DNA of 64,000 nucleotides from Nostoc sp. NMS9. Its GTDB lineage: Bacteria > Cyanobacteriota > Cyanobacteriia > Cyanobacteriales > Nostocaceae. Location of the stretch: positions 1 to 64,000 of the forward strand of contig NZ_JABXKL010000083.1 of the NCBI RefSeq assembly GCF_017114995.1, in the 5' to 3' direction. Positions 44,414 to 55,197 of this stretch are shown one piece after another. The position numbers and the translations under genes were made by a program. A model generated the notes under the pieces. The model was not told where the DNA came from. It was given only the letters and a program-made list of their open reading frames with translations, and made no database searches. Each line of letters opens with the position of its first letter. The stretch's first letter is position 1.

Positions 44414-45259
44414 TTAAGCTAAAGCGCTGGCATGGTGGCGGATATGATCTTCAATAAAAGTGGCGATAAAATAATAACTGTGATCGTAGCCTTGTTGGTA
44501 ACGTAAGTTTAGCGGCTGATTAACATCTGCACAAGCTTGCTCAAACACCTTTGGTAATAATTCCTCAGCTAAAAATTTATCAGCAGTCCCTTGGTCAATG
44601 AGAATTGAACTGTGATATCTTTGTTGTTTGACTAATTCACTAGAATCATAAGCACGCCAACTTTCTTGATTGCTGCCAAGATAACCACTGAAAGCTTTTT
44701 GACCCCAAGGACAACGCATAGGTGCAGCTAGAGGTGCAAAGGCTGATACTGATTTATAGAGTTCTGGGTTTCTGATTGCACAGACAAGCGCCCCGTGTCC
44801 CCCCATTGAATGACCGAAGATACCTTGTTTATCAGGTTGGGTGGGGAAATTTGCGTTAATTAAAGCAGGTAATTCCTCAACAATATAACTATACATTTGG
44901 TAGTTTTTACGCCAAGGTTCTTCTGTAGCATCAACATAAAAGCCTGCACCTGTGCCAAAATCCCAGTCGTCATCCTCACCTGCAATGCCAGTATTACGCG
45001 GACTAGTATCTGGTGCAACCAATATTAAACCGTACTCAGCCGCAAAGCGCTGCACTCCTCCCGCCTTAACCATAAAATTCTCTTCCGTGCAACTCAAACC
45101 AGATAGGAAATAGAGAATCGGCGCAGGTTTTTGAGTTGCTTGTGGTGGTTGATAAATACTAAAGCGCATTTCACCGTTACAGGTTGAGGAGGGATGACTG
45201 TAAAAGCCGAGTTTGCCACCAAAGCAAATAAATTCGGAAATGAGGTTGAGGTTAGGCAT
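44414..45259 (-). CDS. fghA: S-formylglutathione hydrolase
   Basis: The esterase-D family features are present: YFLSGLSCTEENFMVKAG, APDTSPRNTG, GHSMGGHGALVCAIRNPELY with nucleophile Ser, DQGTADKFL with the Asp and YDHSYYFIATFI with the His. At 281 residues it is of normal size and cytosolic. It hydrolyses S-formylglutathione in glutathione-dependent formaldehyde detoxification. The matching class III alcohol dehydrogenase gene, often adjacent in cyanobacteria, is not in the window. It has no operon partner here. Confidence 0.92.
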   Translation of the reverse strand: MPNLNLISEFICFGGKLGFYSHPSSTCNGEMRFSIYQPPQATQKPAPILYFLSGLSCTEENFMVKAGGVQRFAAEYGLILVAPDTSPRNTGIAGEDDDWDFGTGAGFYVDATEEPWRKNYQMYSYIVEELPALINANFPTQPDKQGIFGHSMGGHGALVCAIRNPELYKSVSAFAPLAAPMRCPWGQKAFSGYLGSNQESWRAYDSSELVKQQRYHSSILIDQGTADKFLAEELLPKVFEQACADVNQPLNLRYQQGYDHSYYFIATFIEDHIRHHASALA

Positions 45260-45463
45260 TGGTTGTATTCTATTTCCTGAGCGGTTGTGGGAGAATGATT
45301 ATTTTAGCGTGAGTTTAAATATGTTCCTCTTGCCTGCACAACTTGGGGTAAAACTAGCGAGGATTTAGTTGCTTTCCTTGATGCTTGTCTTGCAACTAAA
45401 AGTTGCAAGTATCAACCCCTAATTGCACAATTTTGGTTGATTTCAAACACAATAATTCAGCCA

Positions 45464-45645
45464 ATGTACAGCCAATTTGCAGCAGTTTTGGCTCGGATTA
45501 GAACACCTAGACCTGACCAGAAACAAGCGAGGAAAGTCCCCTGGCTGGTTGGACTTCCGGTAGGCCCAGAGCGCCACGGACTCGTTATCCGATTGTGAAA
45601 AAAGCTTTTACCAAGCCTAAGAAAGTATCTAAAAATACTGCCTAA
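45464..45645 (+). pseudogene. Transposase C-terminal remnant
   Basis: MYSQFAAVLARIRTPRPDQK in one frame and, after a frameshift near 45580, RYPIVKKAFTKPKKVSKNTA recall the basic tail of a family of cyanobacterial transposases (TP-PRGKSPGRKKG...RYPVIKK). Only the last 60 codons or so remain. A CGACAT...ATGTCG inverted pair lies about 50 bp downstream and may be the element end. The rest of 45260-45846 holds no gene. Confidence 0.45.
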
Positions 45646-45846
45646 CTGCTTTTCATTTCTTTTATTACTCTGAGTTCATTTCATTGTTCGACATGGAATC
45701 AATTGCTTCAAATGTCGAGCTATTTTTGCTTGCTTTAATCTAAACTCCAGTTAGAGGGATCGAGTTTTAAAAGCTGACAAAACTTAAAATAATCAACTTG
45801 AGAGTTAAATTCACCAGTCCAGTAGCCCTTCACGGCTACAATCAAC

Positions 45847-46563
45847 TTAAGATCCAAAGGTTTGCTTCATTTTTGAAAGAAGCTTCGAGATGGACTCCCC
45901 ATGAATAATAGAACCATGCATTGTTGCAAGGTACTTAATAGGTAGATTCTCTATTGCCTCAATCCCTCGAGTGAAGCTTTTTCCTTCAGACATAAACCCG
46001 ACTTTTTGCTGAAAGTTAATGATAGATTCTGTAAGATCCTTTTCGGTAATCGGTTCCTCGAACTGACCAGGATGAGCCGCAAGATCAGAACAAAAAAGGA
46101 TCTCCTCTTGCGGCTGATAGAATATACAACCCTCCCATCCATGAGGGAAATGAGGAGTTTCAATCAGTATGATATCTCTTTTACCCAAGGAAAGAGCAAA
46201 GTTATTCTTAAGAGCCGTTGTTGGTCGCAGTGCAAAGTCATCCATGTTCGATTGATTCAGAGGACTTACAATTGTTTTTGCTTGTGGCGCTGCTTCAAGC
46301 CATTGATTAAGCGCTCCGCACTCATCAGCCTCAAGGTGACATAAACCAATGTAATGAAGTTTTGAAGCATCGCAGACAGACGAAACAAGTTCATAAGTTT
46401 GCTCGAACCAATTTGAGCGACCCGTATGAATAAGCATCGGACGCTCATCAAGGATAAGGAATTGACTGAAAACAAACTTTTTATTATTAGAGATAGAAAG
46501 CTTATATATATTAGGAACTATCTCATCTATCCGCGTGAAGTTAGCATTGATATGCGTAAACAT
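45847..46563 (-). CDS. ODP-like di-iron MBL-fold protein
   Basis: The metallo-beta-lactamase core carries His-x-Glu-x-Asp (CHLEADECGALNQWL), LIETPHFPHGWEGCIFY, FCSDLAAHPG and TMHGSII. The H-x-E-x-D pattern binds two irons, as in flavodiiron proteins and in bacterial ODP oxygen sensors, rather than the H-x-H-x-D-H of zinc enzymes. There is no flavodoxin domain, so it is a stand-alone ODP-like protein of 238 residues and not a flavodiiron O2 reductase. A role in oxygen or redox sensing is inferred from the family. No kinase or chemotaxis partner lies adjacent. Confidence 0.7.
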   Translation of the reverse strand: MFTHINANFTRIDEIVPNIYKLSISNNKKFVFSQFLILDERPMLIHTGRSNWFEQTYELVSSVCDASKLHYIGLCHLEADECGALNQWLEAAPQAKTIVSPLNQSNMDDFALRPTTALKNNFALSLGKRDIILIETPHFPHGWEGCIFYQPQEEILFCSDLAAHPGQFEEPITEKDLTESIINFQQKVGFMSEGKSFTRGIEAIENLPIKYLATMHGSIIHGESISKLLSKMKQTFGS

Positions 46564-46777
46564 TATATTTTTTTGGTTTATTAAAAGACTTAACTCTCAG
46601 TAGAAATATCTAAAAAGGAGAATTGCTGAACTAAAACAAGAAGAATTGATTTGGGATGAATTTTCATAATCTGCCTCTAAATATTAAACTACTGTTTAAC
46701 GATAGGTTTACAGTTGTTTGTCACGAAAAAGGGTGATAATAGCTATATTGTAAAAGTTTTGGATTAGGACAGTAGAT

Positions 46778-47155
46778 ATGACATTGAAAAACACCTTTGG
46801 TGAATATAGTTTCGTTAGTAAAGTAGACGTTACTGATCTGGAAGCTAGTGTCAAATGGTACACTGAAAAACTCGGTTTAGTTCTTGAATCAAAATATGAC
46901 ACGCCTAGCTGGAGACAGTTTAGTATCCCTGATATTGAGCGCTTTGCAATTGGACTGAACTTAAGTAACTCAGTTGAAGCAGGTAATACTGTTAGCACCT
47001 TTGTTGTAAAGGATATAGTTGCTGCTCGTCAAAGCCTTATTGAAAAAGGAGTTGAAGTTGGGCCAATTACAGACGTCGGTCACGGAGTTCAATTGTCTGT
47101 CTTTAAAGATATTGACGGAAACTTGTTGGGACTTCGGCAAAATCCGCAGTCTTAA
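46778..47155 (+). CDS. Glyoxalase/VOC-family protein
   Basis: The 125-residue protein has one VOC repeat pair: VDVTDLEASVKWYTEKLGLV in the first half and VQLSVFKDIDGNLLGLRQNP in the second. The metal-binding pattern is incomplete, so it may be a binding protein or a distant dioxygenase or glyoxalase relative. VOC proteins act as dimers with varied substrates; none can be named. It is divergent from the ODP-like gene with about 215 bp between them. Confidence 0.8.
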   Translation: MTLKNTFGEYSFVSKVDVTDLEASVKWYTEKLGLVLESKYDTPSWRQFSIPDIERFAIGLNLSNSVEAGNTVSTFVVKDIVAARQSLIEKGVEVGPITDVGHGVQLSVFKDIDGNLLGLRQNPQS

Positions 47156-47222
47156 CTAGCTTATTGCTGAAATCGGTGATTTAGGTAGCAACTGAACTCA
47201 TGTTACTACCTAATCCCCAAGC

Positions 47223-47558
47223 TGTGCAGATAGCGCTTTAGATGTACGTGCGCTCAATGCCTTGCCTCCGAAACGCCAACCTGGTAGCGAAGTATATGCT
47301 GATTCAGCTTATACTGCTTATACCGTCGATAATGATCTGGAAGAAAGTAGTCAAATATTCTTAAAAGTAATGCGTAACAGGAATTCCTTGCGTCAAGACC
47401 AACCCTAGAATAAATAGATCAAACAATCTACTCAACATGATATTAAAACCGTATTCAGTGGTATTACTGGTGTTTTTCCAAAATTTATTCATGCTTGTAC
47501 TTGGCTAGGGTTTTTACTGAAGATTGAAGCATTTATTTTTTCATTTAACCTACAATAA
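47223..47558 (+). pseudogene. IS982-type transposase 3' remnant
   Basis: In one frame the text is ALPPKRQPGSEVYADSAYTA, EESSQIFLKVMRNRNSLRQD, IKQSTQHDIKTVFSGITGVF and LLKIEAFIFSF, matching the second half of IS982-family transposases (VYADSAYT, KRKNSKRQ, IETVFSGI). Two in-frame TAG codons interrupt it and the 5' half is missing. No inverted ends were identified. Confidence 0.75.
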
Positions 47559-48193
47559 ATATTCCTGAGATAAGTTAAATATTCGACGCTAAATAATTCA
47601 GTATTTAGTCAAAGTTGACAGTTGAGCTACGCGTAACCGTCAACTTGTGATGGCGATCGCATGAATTGACGGATGCAAAAAAATCTAAAATTTGATAACT
47701 AGCAACTTGGGCTAATAGCGATCGCTCTAACCAACTTCGTCACAACCGTTAACGTTGGCATAGCAGTCCAAACTGCGGGCGTATGATGAATTGTGACGAG
47801 TTGTCGAGAGAGCTTTGCTTGTCAGATATTCCATTAGACTTATCCGCCAGACGTGTATAATTCATACTGAATTCTGACTTATTTCTTATTAAAGTAGTAA
47901 TTATTACTAATCATGACTAATTATTTTTTGAGGCTTTATAGCTTCTTAATAATATTTCAGAAAATATATCGATGTAATTAATATCTGCAATCAGCAAAAT
48001 AGCAAAGGAGGAATGATTTTTCTGCTTGTAAATTCCTTCATTAATTAGGCTGGAAAATCAAATTTAATTTTCGATCAATGGATCAATGATTTATGGATTA
48101 TGCTCTTGTCCTTAAATCATCCAATTTTTATCTCTTATCCAAAAGTTTCACTAACAACTAGATACCTAAACTTTAGCGGAGAACTGCAAGAAC

Positions 48194-51100
48194 ATGAATA
48201 TTCAGAATACAGGCATACTTTTCCTTGACTCCTCCGTTAATAACTATGAAATATTGCTGAAAAATGTTGTATCAGAAATTGAGGTAATAGTCCTTGCATC
48301 GAGCCAAGATGGAGTAGAGCAAATTACTCAAATACTGTTACAACGCCCTAGAGTTGAAAGTGTCCACATTGTTTCTCATGGTTCTCCCGGTTGCCTTTAC
48401 CTGGGTAATACTCAACTCAGTCTCAGCAGTTTAGAACGCTATACCCAAGAGCTACAAACTTGGTTCTCTCCATCTCTAATACTCTACGGCTGTAACGTCG
48501 CAGTTGGTGATGCAGGAGAGGAATTTTTACAGAAGTTACACCGATTGACAGGAGCAAATATTGCTGCTTCTACTACACCAACAGGTAATGCGGCGTTGGG
48601 AGGAGATTGGAATTTACAGGTTCAAGTTGGCAAAGATTTCCCCATCCCACATCCTATAGCTTTGGCATTCCGACAAGAGATTCTTTCTACTTATACAGGA
48701 ATACTTGCTCCTGGAAACCTGGATAGTACCTTTGGAGTTGGTGGTAAAGTCATTACAGATATTGGTGGTAGTGACACAGCTTATGGTGTTGCCATTCAAG
48801 CGGATGGCAAGATTGTAGTAGTAGGAGAAACCTACAATAGTAATGGTAACTTTGCGGTGGTTCGCTATAATCCAGATGGTAGCCTGGATAGCAGCTTTGG
48901 CACTAGCGGCAAGGCGATCGCAGATTTTGCTAACCAAACCGATAGAGCCTACAGCGTTACCATTCAGTCAGATGGCAAAATTTTAATCGGCGGAATTACC
49001 TACAATGGCAACCAAACTGATGCTGCTCTTGTACGCTACAACTCTAATGGCAGCTTAGATACTACCTTTGGCAGTGGCGGAAAAATTTCTACAAACTTTG
49101 AGGGTAAAAGCGAATGGATAGAAAGTATTGCCGTCCAGCCAGACGGCAAAATTGTTGTGGGGGGATCTGTTGACCCGAATGACTTCGCCCTGATACGTTA
49201 CAACTCAGATGGTAGTCTGGATACTAGCTTTGGTAATGGGGGTAGGGTTATTACTTCCATGAGCGACGGTCAAGACTTTATTGCAAGTATCGTGATTCAG
49301 CCAGACGGTAAGGTTGTAGTGACTGGGGGTGTCATGGTTAATGGCAACAATAATTTTATCTTGGCACGTTACAACTCGAATGGCAGTATAGATACTAATT
49401 TTGGCAGTAACGGTAAAGTAATCACAGACTTTCCTGGCAGAGATGACTTTGGAAATAGTGTTGCTCTGCAATCTGATGGCAAAATTGTCGTGGCGGGATC
49501 TACTGGGGACATTGGTGCTAATGGAGATTTTGCTCTAGCACGGTATAACTCTGATGGCACTCTGGACGCTAATTTTGGTAATAGCGGTAAGGTTGTTACA
49601 GATTTAGGCAGCAGCAATGATGCTGGTCAAAGTTTGGCCATTTTGCAGAATGGCAAAATTGTCGTGTCTGGGTTTGCTCAAAACGGAAGCTCGCGCCGTG
49701 ATTTTGCTTTAGCTGTCTACAACTCTAATGGCAGCTTAGATACCAGCTTTGGCAATAGTGGTAAAGTTATAACCCCCGTTGGCAGTAGTTATTTTCAAGA
49801 CACTGCGGTTGCCGTTCAGTCTGACGGTAAAATTGTGGTTACAGGAAGTGACAACGGTAACTTTGTTGTAACACGTTACGAGGCACCCTTTAGTAATGTT
49901 TCTACTCCCTATGTAACTTATTACAAACTAGCAACAAGCGACTTTTTCCAAGACTGGTCAAATACTAATTTGATTAATACGGATGATGATTGGAGTAATT
50001 TACCCAATATTAGGGGTTTTCGAGGTGATGGTTTAGTTAGTAGTATGGGTACTAACCCACAAACAGTATTAGCTGATGGGTCTGCAACTCCTGTTGATGT
50101 GAATGCTAATCAAAGTAATCCAAATACCTACACAAATAGCGGGATTACAGAATTTGCATTGAGCAATCCAACTATTGCCCTCAGAGGTTCATCAACCGCT
50201 ACAGCGCCGAATTTAGTTATTTATTTAGATGCTACTGGAAGGCAGAATGTTCTACTTTACTTCACCCTACGTGACATAGATACCTCAACCCGCGATGCCA
50301 TTCAATCTGTTGCTGTACAATACCGCATTGGGGACACAGGAGATTTCATCAATCTGCCATCAGCTTTTGTACCCGATGCTTCTAATAACGCCTCAACCTT
50401 AGTGTCTTCTGACGCACGGGAAGCACGCCTAATTGTTTTATTGCCACCCGAAGTTACCAATCAGGCAAAAGTCCAAGTTCGCTTTATTACTACTGATGCG
50501 AATGGGGAAGATGAGTGGATTGGGGTTGATGATATCAAGGTTACCAGTGCGGCTATTGGCACTAATCAGCCACCAATAGTTAAAAACGATACTTATTTTG
50601 TAGCAGTAAACACACAATTACAGACTGCTGCTGCAATTACATCGCTGACTTTAGATAGCGATCGCGGTAACTATATCGGTCAAAGTGATTACTATAGCTA
50701 TAGTCCCACCCCAAATAAGATTAGCGCTGTCCGTGCCTACCCCACAAATTCCAGTAAGAATAATGCTATCCGAATTAGTTTCTCTGGTATTACCGATTCG
50801 TGGGATCTTTCATTTGCAGCTCCATTTAATGCTCCACTGACAGCAGGCACTACATACACAGGTGCGGCGCGTTTCCCATTCCAAGCCTCTAATCAGCCTG
50901 GTTTAGATGTCAGTGGTAATGGACGAGGCTATAACAGTCTCACAGGTCAGTTTACAGTCAACCAAATCACCTATGGTTCTGGCGACGAAATTCTCAACTT
51001 TGATGCCACCTTCCAAGAATACGGTGATGTCGACCCTGCCAGCGAAAGTTTCAAAGGCCGCATTCAATACCGCGCTACCCCTAACAATTTAGTTGCTGGT

Positions 51101-54100
51101 GTATTAACCAATGACTCAGATATTGAAAACACGCCACTGAAAGCAACTTTAGTGTCTGGGACAAACAACGGTAGCCTCGTTTTCAATTCTAATGGGTCTT
51201 TTACTTACACTCCTAATGCTGGCTTTCAAGGTGTTGATACATTCAGCTATAAAGCTAATGATAGGATTGCAGATTCTAATATTGCCACAGTAACTTTAAA
51301 TGTTGGTAATCAAGCGCCTACAGTCACTTTGGCCAGCACAAACCCCACTTACTTTGAAAATGCACCCAGCATCTTCATCGACCCTAGTGCAACTGTCACA
51401 GACTTTGATTCCCAAGACTTTGATTCAGGTAAATTAACTGTTCGCTTGAGTAATGGCGGAACTGCTGATGACCGTTTTGCCATTCAAAACAGCCCGACAA
51501 ATAAAATTGAATACTTTGGCACAAATGTTTTTTACAATACTAGTCTAATTGGTAATTACACTGGTGGTATCGGCATCCAAGATTTAATAATCAGCTTTAA
51601 CTCTCAAGCTACGCCTACTGCCGTCCAAGCCTTGATACGTAGTATTAGTTACGCCAATGTCTCTGAGAATCCCTCCACTACTCCCCGTCTTGTCAGCTTT
51701 GTATTGACTGATGGTGATGGGGGTACTAGTGCCACAGTTTCCAAGACGATTAACGTTACCGCTATCAACGATTCTCCGACAATCAGTTTGCCAGGAACTA
51801 ATCCCACCTACACTGAAAACGACCCTGCTATCTTCATTGACCCTGGTGCAAACGTCCTAGACCCTGATTCCCAAGACTTCGATTCCGGTAAATTGACTGT
51901 TCGCTTCAGTAATGGTGGAACTGCTGACGATCGCCTCATCGTCCAAAGCAACACAACAAATAAAATTGAAGTCAACAACAACACAAGCTTTTTGTACAAT
52001 GGTAGCTTTATCGGTACTTTCAATGGCGGTATTGGCACTCAAGACTTAGTAATCAACTTTAACTCTAAAGCTACGCCTACTGCCGTCCAAGCTGTGCTAC
52101 GTAGTATTAGTTATGCCAACATCTCTGAGAATCCCACTACTACTCCCCGTCTTGTCAGCTTTGTATTGACTGATGGTGATGGGGGTACTAGTGCCACAGT
52201 TTCCAAGACGATTAACGTTACCGCTGTCAACGATTCTCCTACAGTCAGTTTGCTAGGGACTAATCCCACGTACATTGAAAATGACCCTGCTATTTTCATT
52301 GATCCTGGTGCAACCGTCCTAGACCCTGATTCTCAAGACTTCGATTCAGGTAAATTGACTGTTCAATTCAGTAATGGTGGAACTGCTGACGATCGCCTCA
52401 TCATTCAAAACAATACAACGAATAAAATTCAAGTCAATGACACAAGCATTTTGTACGATACTAGCTTTATCGCTACTTTCAGTGGCGGTATTGGGACTCA
52501 AGACTTAGTAATCAACTTTAACTCTAAAGCTACACCTGCTGCTATCCAAGCCTTGATACGCAGTATTAGTTACGCCAATATCTCTGAGAATCCCTCCACT
52601 ACTCCCCGTACTGTCAGCTTTGTGTTGACTGATGGTGATAGCGGTACTAGTACTACTGTCTTTAAGACGATTAATATTACTGCTGTCAACGATTCTTCTA
52701 CAGTCAGTTTGCCAGGAACTAATCCCACCTACACTGAAAATGATCCTGCTATCTTCATTGATCCTGGTGCAACCGTCCTAGACCCTGATTCTCAAGACTT
52801 AGATTCAGGTAAATTGACTGTTCAATTCAGTAATGGCGGAAGTGCTGACGATCGCCTCATCATCCAAAACAATACAACCAATAAAATTCAAGTCAATGAC
52901 ACAAGCATTTTGTACGATACTAGCTTTATCGCTACTTTCAGTGGCGGTATTGGGACTCAAGACTTGGTAATCAACTTTAACTCTAAAGCTACACCTGCTG
53001 CTATCCAAGCCTTAATACGTAGTATTACTTATCTCAACATCTCTGAGAATCCCACTACTACTCCCCGTACCGTTAGCTTTGTGTTGACTGATGGTGATGG
53101 TGGCACTAGTGCCAGAGTTTCCCAGACGATTAACTTGACTGCTGTCAACGATGCCCCAGTTGTTACCCCAAATCAAAGCTTCAGTGTTAATGAAAACAGC
53201 AGTAATAACACGGTGATTGGTACTGTAGTTGCTACCGATGTTGAGGGAACTAGCTTATTTTCCAACTGGACAATTCTTGATGGCAATCTTGACCTCGATG
53301 GAGATGGGAAAACTGCTTTTAGCATCAACCCCACTTCGGGACAAATTACTGTTAGCGATCGCGATGATCTTGACTTTGAGAGCCATCCTAACTTTCAATT
53401 ACAAGTTACTGTCAGTGATGGCACTGATACGAGTACCAAACAAGCGATCACTATCAATCTGAATGATGTCAGCGAAAAAACTATCTCTGGTACGTCTTCA
53501 GGCAATAAGCTGAATGGCGGTGCAACTGATGATACCATCTACGGCTATGCAGGAAATGACTACCTTTACGGTCAGGATGGTAACGATCGCCTGATTGCTG
53601 GTGCTGGCAATGATTACCTTTATGGTGGTAAAGGCGATGATATTCTTGATGGTGGTGATGGCATTGATTACGTAAATGAATCAGCTGATGTCAACTTTAC
53701 CTTAACTAATACTCAACTAAGCGGTTTAGGTAGTGATAGCCTGATCAATATTGAACGAGTAACGTTGACAGGTGGCATTAGTAAAAATACCTTAGATGCT
53801 TCATCATTCACCATTGGTAGTGTCTATCTTTATGGCGGTAATGGTAATGATAGCCTCTTAGGCGGCAGTAATAATGATTACCTGTACGGTCAGAATGACA
53901 GCGATCGTCTAATTGGCAATGCTGGCAATGACTACCTTTATGGTGGTGCAGGTGACGACATCCTGATTGGCGGTGCTGGCAATGATTTACTCTATGGACA
54001 AACAGGTGCGGATATTTTTGTTCTCGCATCAGGAAACGGCAGTGATAGCATCTTTGATTTTAAGGATGGTATCGACAAACTTGGTTTATTCGGTGGTTTA

Positions 54101-54238
54101 ACTTATGGGGCTTTAACTATCTCTGCAAGTAGTAATAAGACTTCTATTCGGATTACTTCCACAAATGAGACATTAGCTATTTTAAGCGGCATCAATCCCA
54201 GCTTGATTACAGAGAGTGATTTTATAGCAATGCTCTAA
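48194..54238 (+). CDS. Giant DUF4347 / delta-60 / cadherin-like / RTX surface protein
   Basis: Domains in order over 2014 residues: DUF4347 (about 7-165, with HIVSHGSPGCLYLG and ILYGCNVAVGDAG); seven or more delta-60 beta-propeller repeats (about 178-570, DGSLDSSFGTSGK type); a linker region; a VCBS/cadherin-like tandem domain (about 980-1035, GVLTNDSDIENTPL); four copies of a 153-residue repeat (about 1039-1651); a cadherin domain (SDRDDLDFESH); and RTX calcium-binding nonapeptides (GGAGNDYLYG type, about 1775-1960). There is no N-terminal signal peptide, so type I secretion through the C-terminal RTX end is expected. A surface or adhesion role is likely. No transporter genes of that system are adjacent. 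Confidence 0.9.
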   Translation: MNIQNTGILFLDSSVNNYEILLKNVVSEIEVIVLASSQDGVEQITQILLQRPRVESVHIVSHGSPGCLYLGNTQLSLSSLERYTQELQTWFSPSLILYGCNVAVGDAGEEFLQKLHRLTGANIAASTTPTGNAALGGDWNLQVQVGKDFPIPHPIALAFRQEILSTYTGILAPGNLDSTFGVGGKVITDIGGSDTAYGVAIQADGKIVVVGETYNSNGNFAVVRYNPDGSLDSSFGTSGKAIADFANQTDRAYSVTIQSDGKILIGGITYNGNQTDAALVRYNSNGSLDTTFGSGGKISTNFEGKSEWIESIAVQPDGKIVVGGSVDPNDFALIRYNSDGSLDTSFGNGGRVITSMSDGQDFIASIVIQPDGKVVVTGGVMVNGNNNFILARYNSNGSIDTNFGSNGKVITDFPGRDDFGNSVALQSDGKIVVAGSTGDIGANGDFALARYNSDGTLDANFGNSGKVVTDLGSSNDAGQSLAILQNGKIVVSGFAQNGSSRRDFALAVYNSNGSLDTSFGNSGKVITPVGSSYFQDTAVAVQSDGKIVVTGSDNGNFVVTRYEAPFSNVSTPYVTYYKLATSDFFQDWSNTNLINTDDDWSNLPNIRGFRGDGLVSSMGTNPQTVLADGSATPVDVNANQSNPNTYTNSGITEFALSNPTIALRGSSTATAPNLVIYLDATGRQNVLLYFTLRDIDTSTRDAIQSVAVQYRIGDTGDFINLPSAFVPDASNNASTLVSSDAREARLIVLLPPEVTNQAKVQVRFITTDANGEDEWIGVDDIKVTSAAIGTNQPPIVKNDTYFVAVNTQLQTAAAITSLTLDSDRGNYIGQSDYYSYSPTPNKISAVRAYPTNSSKNNAIRISFSGITDSWDLSFAAPFNAPLTAGTTYTGAARFPFQASNQPGLDVSGNGRGYNSLTGQFTVNQITYGSGDEILNFDATFQEYGDVDPASESFKGRIQYRATPNNLVAGVLTNDSDIENTPLKATLVSGTNNGSLVFNSNGSFTYTPNAGFQGVDTFSYKANDRIADSNIATVTLNVGNQAPTVTLASTNPTYFENAPSIFIDPSATVTDFDSQDFDSGKLTVRLSNGGTADDRFAIQNSPTNKIEYFGTNVFYNTSLIGNYTGGIGIQDLIISFNSQATPTAVQALIRSISYANVSENPSTTPRLVSFVLTDGDGGTSATVSKTINVTAINDSPTISLPGTNPTYTENDPAIFIDPGANVLDPDSQDFDSGKLTVRFSNGGTADDRLIVQSNTTNKIEVNNNTSFLYNGSFIGTFNGGIGTQDLVINFNSKATPTAVQAVLRSISYANISENPTTTPRLVSFVLTDGDGGTSATVSKTINVTAVNDSPTVSLLGTNPTYIENDPAIFIDPGATVLDPDSQDFDSGKLTVQFSNGGTADDRLIIQNNTTNKIQVNDTSILYDTSFIATFSGGIGTQDLVINFNSKATPAAIQALIRSISYANISENPSTTPRTVSFVLTDGDSGTSTTVFKTINITAVNDSSTVSLPGTNPTYTENDPAIFIDPGATVLDPDSQDLDSGKLTVQFSNGGSADDRLIIQNNTTNKIQVNDTSILYDTSFIATFSGGIGTQDLVINFNSKATPAAIQALIRSITYLNISENPTTTPRTVSFVLTDGDGGTSARVSQTINLTAVNDAPVVTPNQSFSVNENSSNNTVIGTVVATDVEGTSLFSNWTILDGNLDLDGDGKTAFSINPTSGQITVSDRDDLDFESHPNFQLQVTVSDGTDTSTKQAITINLNDVSEKTISGTSSGNKLNGGATDDTIYGYAGNDYLYGQDGNDRLIAGAGNDYLYGGKGDDILDGGDGIDYVNESADVNFTLTNTQLSGLGSDSLINIERVTLTGGISKNTLDASSFTIGSVYLYGGNGNDSLLGGSNNDYLYGQNDSDRLIGNAGNDYLYGGAGDDILIGGAGNDLLYGQTGADIFVLASGNGSDSIFDFKDGIDKLGLFGGLTYGALTISASSNKTSIRITSTNETLAILSGINPSLITESDFIAML
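51308..53146 (+). repeat. Four in-frame tandem repeats of 459-462 bp
   Basis: Units begin at 51308, 51767, 52229 and 52688 (153, 154, 153 and 153 codons). Each contains TNPTY-EN-P-IFIDP, QD-DSGKLTV-FSNGG and a TPR-VSFVLTDGD end. Units 3 and 4 are nearly identical over long stretches, pointing to recent duplication or gene conversion. Confidence 0.92.
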
Positions 54239-54355
54239 AATCTGTGTCTTCGTGTCCTGCATCATGATTTTGGAATGGAGTTTATGAGTTTACCTCCAGA
54301 AATTTTAGAGGAAAAATCATAAACTCTTAAATCAAATCCACTCCCCCACGCCTTA

Positions 54356-54566
54356 CTACGGTGTATACATAAGTCCTAAAAACCTAGCTTGATAAGACTT
54401 TTCTCGTTCCCAGTCTCCGACTGTCCATGCATTCATTGAGTCAGAGACTCTATGCCTGACTGGAGGCAGCAGCACATAATAGCCATTCCCATGCAGAGTA
54501 TGGGAACGAGATAAACGAGAGAACAATGGAAAACCAAGCTTTTTTCGACTTGTGTGTACATCGTAG
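54356..54566. mobile_element. MITE-like element C, copy 1
   Basis: The left end CTACGGTGTATACATAAGT and the right end ACTTGTGTGTACATCGTAG are inverted repeats. Inside sits a CTCGTTCCCAGTCTCCGACT module shared with the repeats near 20740. A second copy with the same ends is at 61490-61653. Apart from this element and element A, the 1.2 kb from 54239 to 55459 holds no gene I can support. Confidence 0.65.
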
Positions 54567-55197
54567 GTTAGAAACACGTGCTTTTGGCAATTTGGCATCC
54601 AAAGTTTTTCTGTTGCAGTTTTAATTTATATATCAACAGGGTTACAGGAACATTGAGAAAATTCTACAAGGGATCAATTCCCGTCTCAAAATCCTACCCA
54701 ATGGCCAGTTGTTGACGTTCACGTTCTCCGAACCACCTTAAGGTGGATGCAGCGCAAGCGTCACCGCTTCATCACAACTGGCTAGAAATCAAACAGAAAA
54801 TATATAGTACAAATGCACTGACACAGATTTCAGTCGGGGATGGCAGTGTTTGAGTCTGTAGTTGTCTTAGTTTATGTCAAGCTAAGTTTTGCGGACAGTA
54901 ACACCTCTAGCTCTCTGCACACTGCGGTTCATGTCAGCGTATCCCGGCAGTTACGCTCCCTGCTCAAGTTGCTCAATTGCTGGGTTGGGATTTTACTTCA
55001 TTAATAGATTAAACAAGAATGCGTAAAACATCCAATATATAGCAGGCTTTGCAATTACTTGGACTACAAAAAATTCGTAGGGATTCACGGCTAGCTATGC
55101 GTCTCTAGTGTATATATCGTTAAAATGAAAATTGCTATAAATTGCAGTACGAATATTAAGGTTTAGCCTTTGAGCAATTGGTTTGATTTTGAAGTTA

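Noticed and set aside
45525..45560. GAGGAAAGTCC, the signature word of bacterial RNase P RNA
   Set aside because: No P4 partner, conserved 3' end or overall fold of RNase P RNA is present, and the word lies inside a transposase remnant where it encodes Arg-Lys-Val.
51308..53146. CRISPR or satellite interpretation of the 459-bp repeats
   Set aside because: They are in-frame protein repeats of the giant surface protein.
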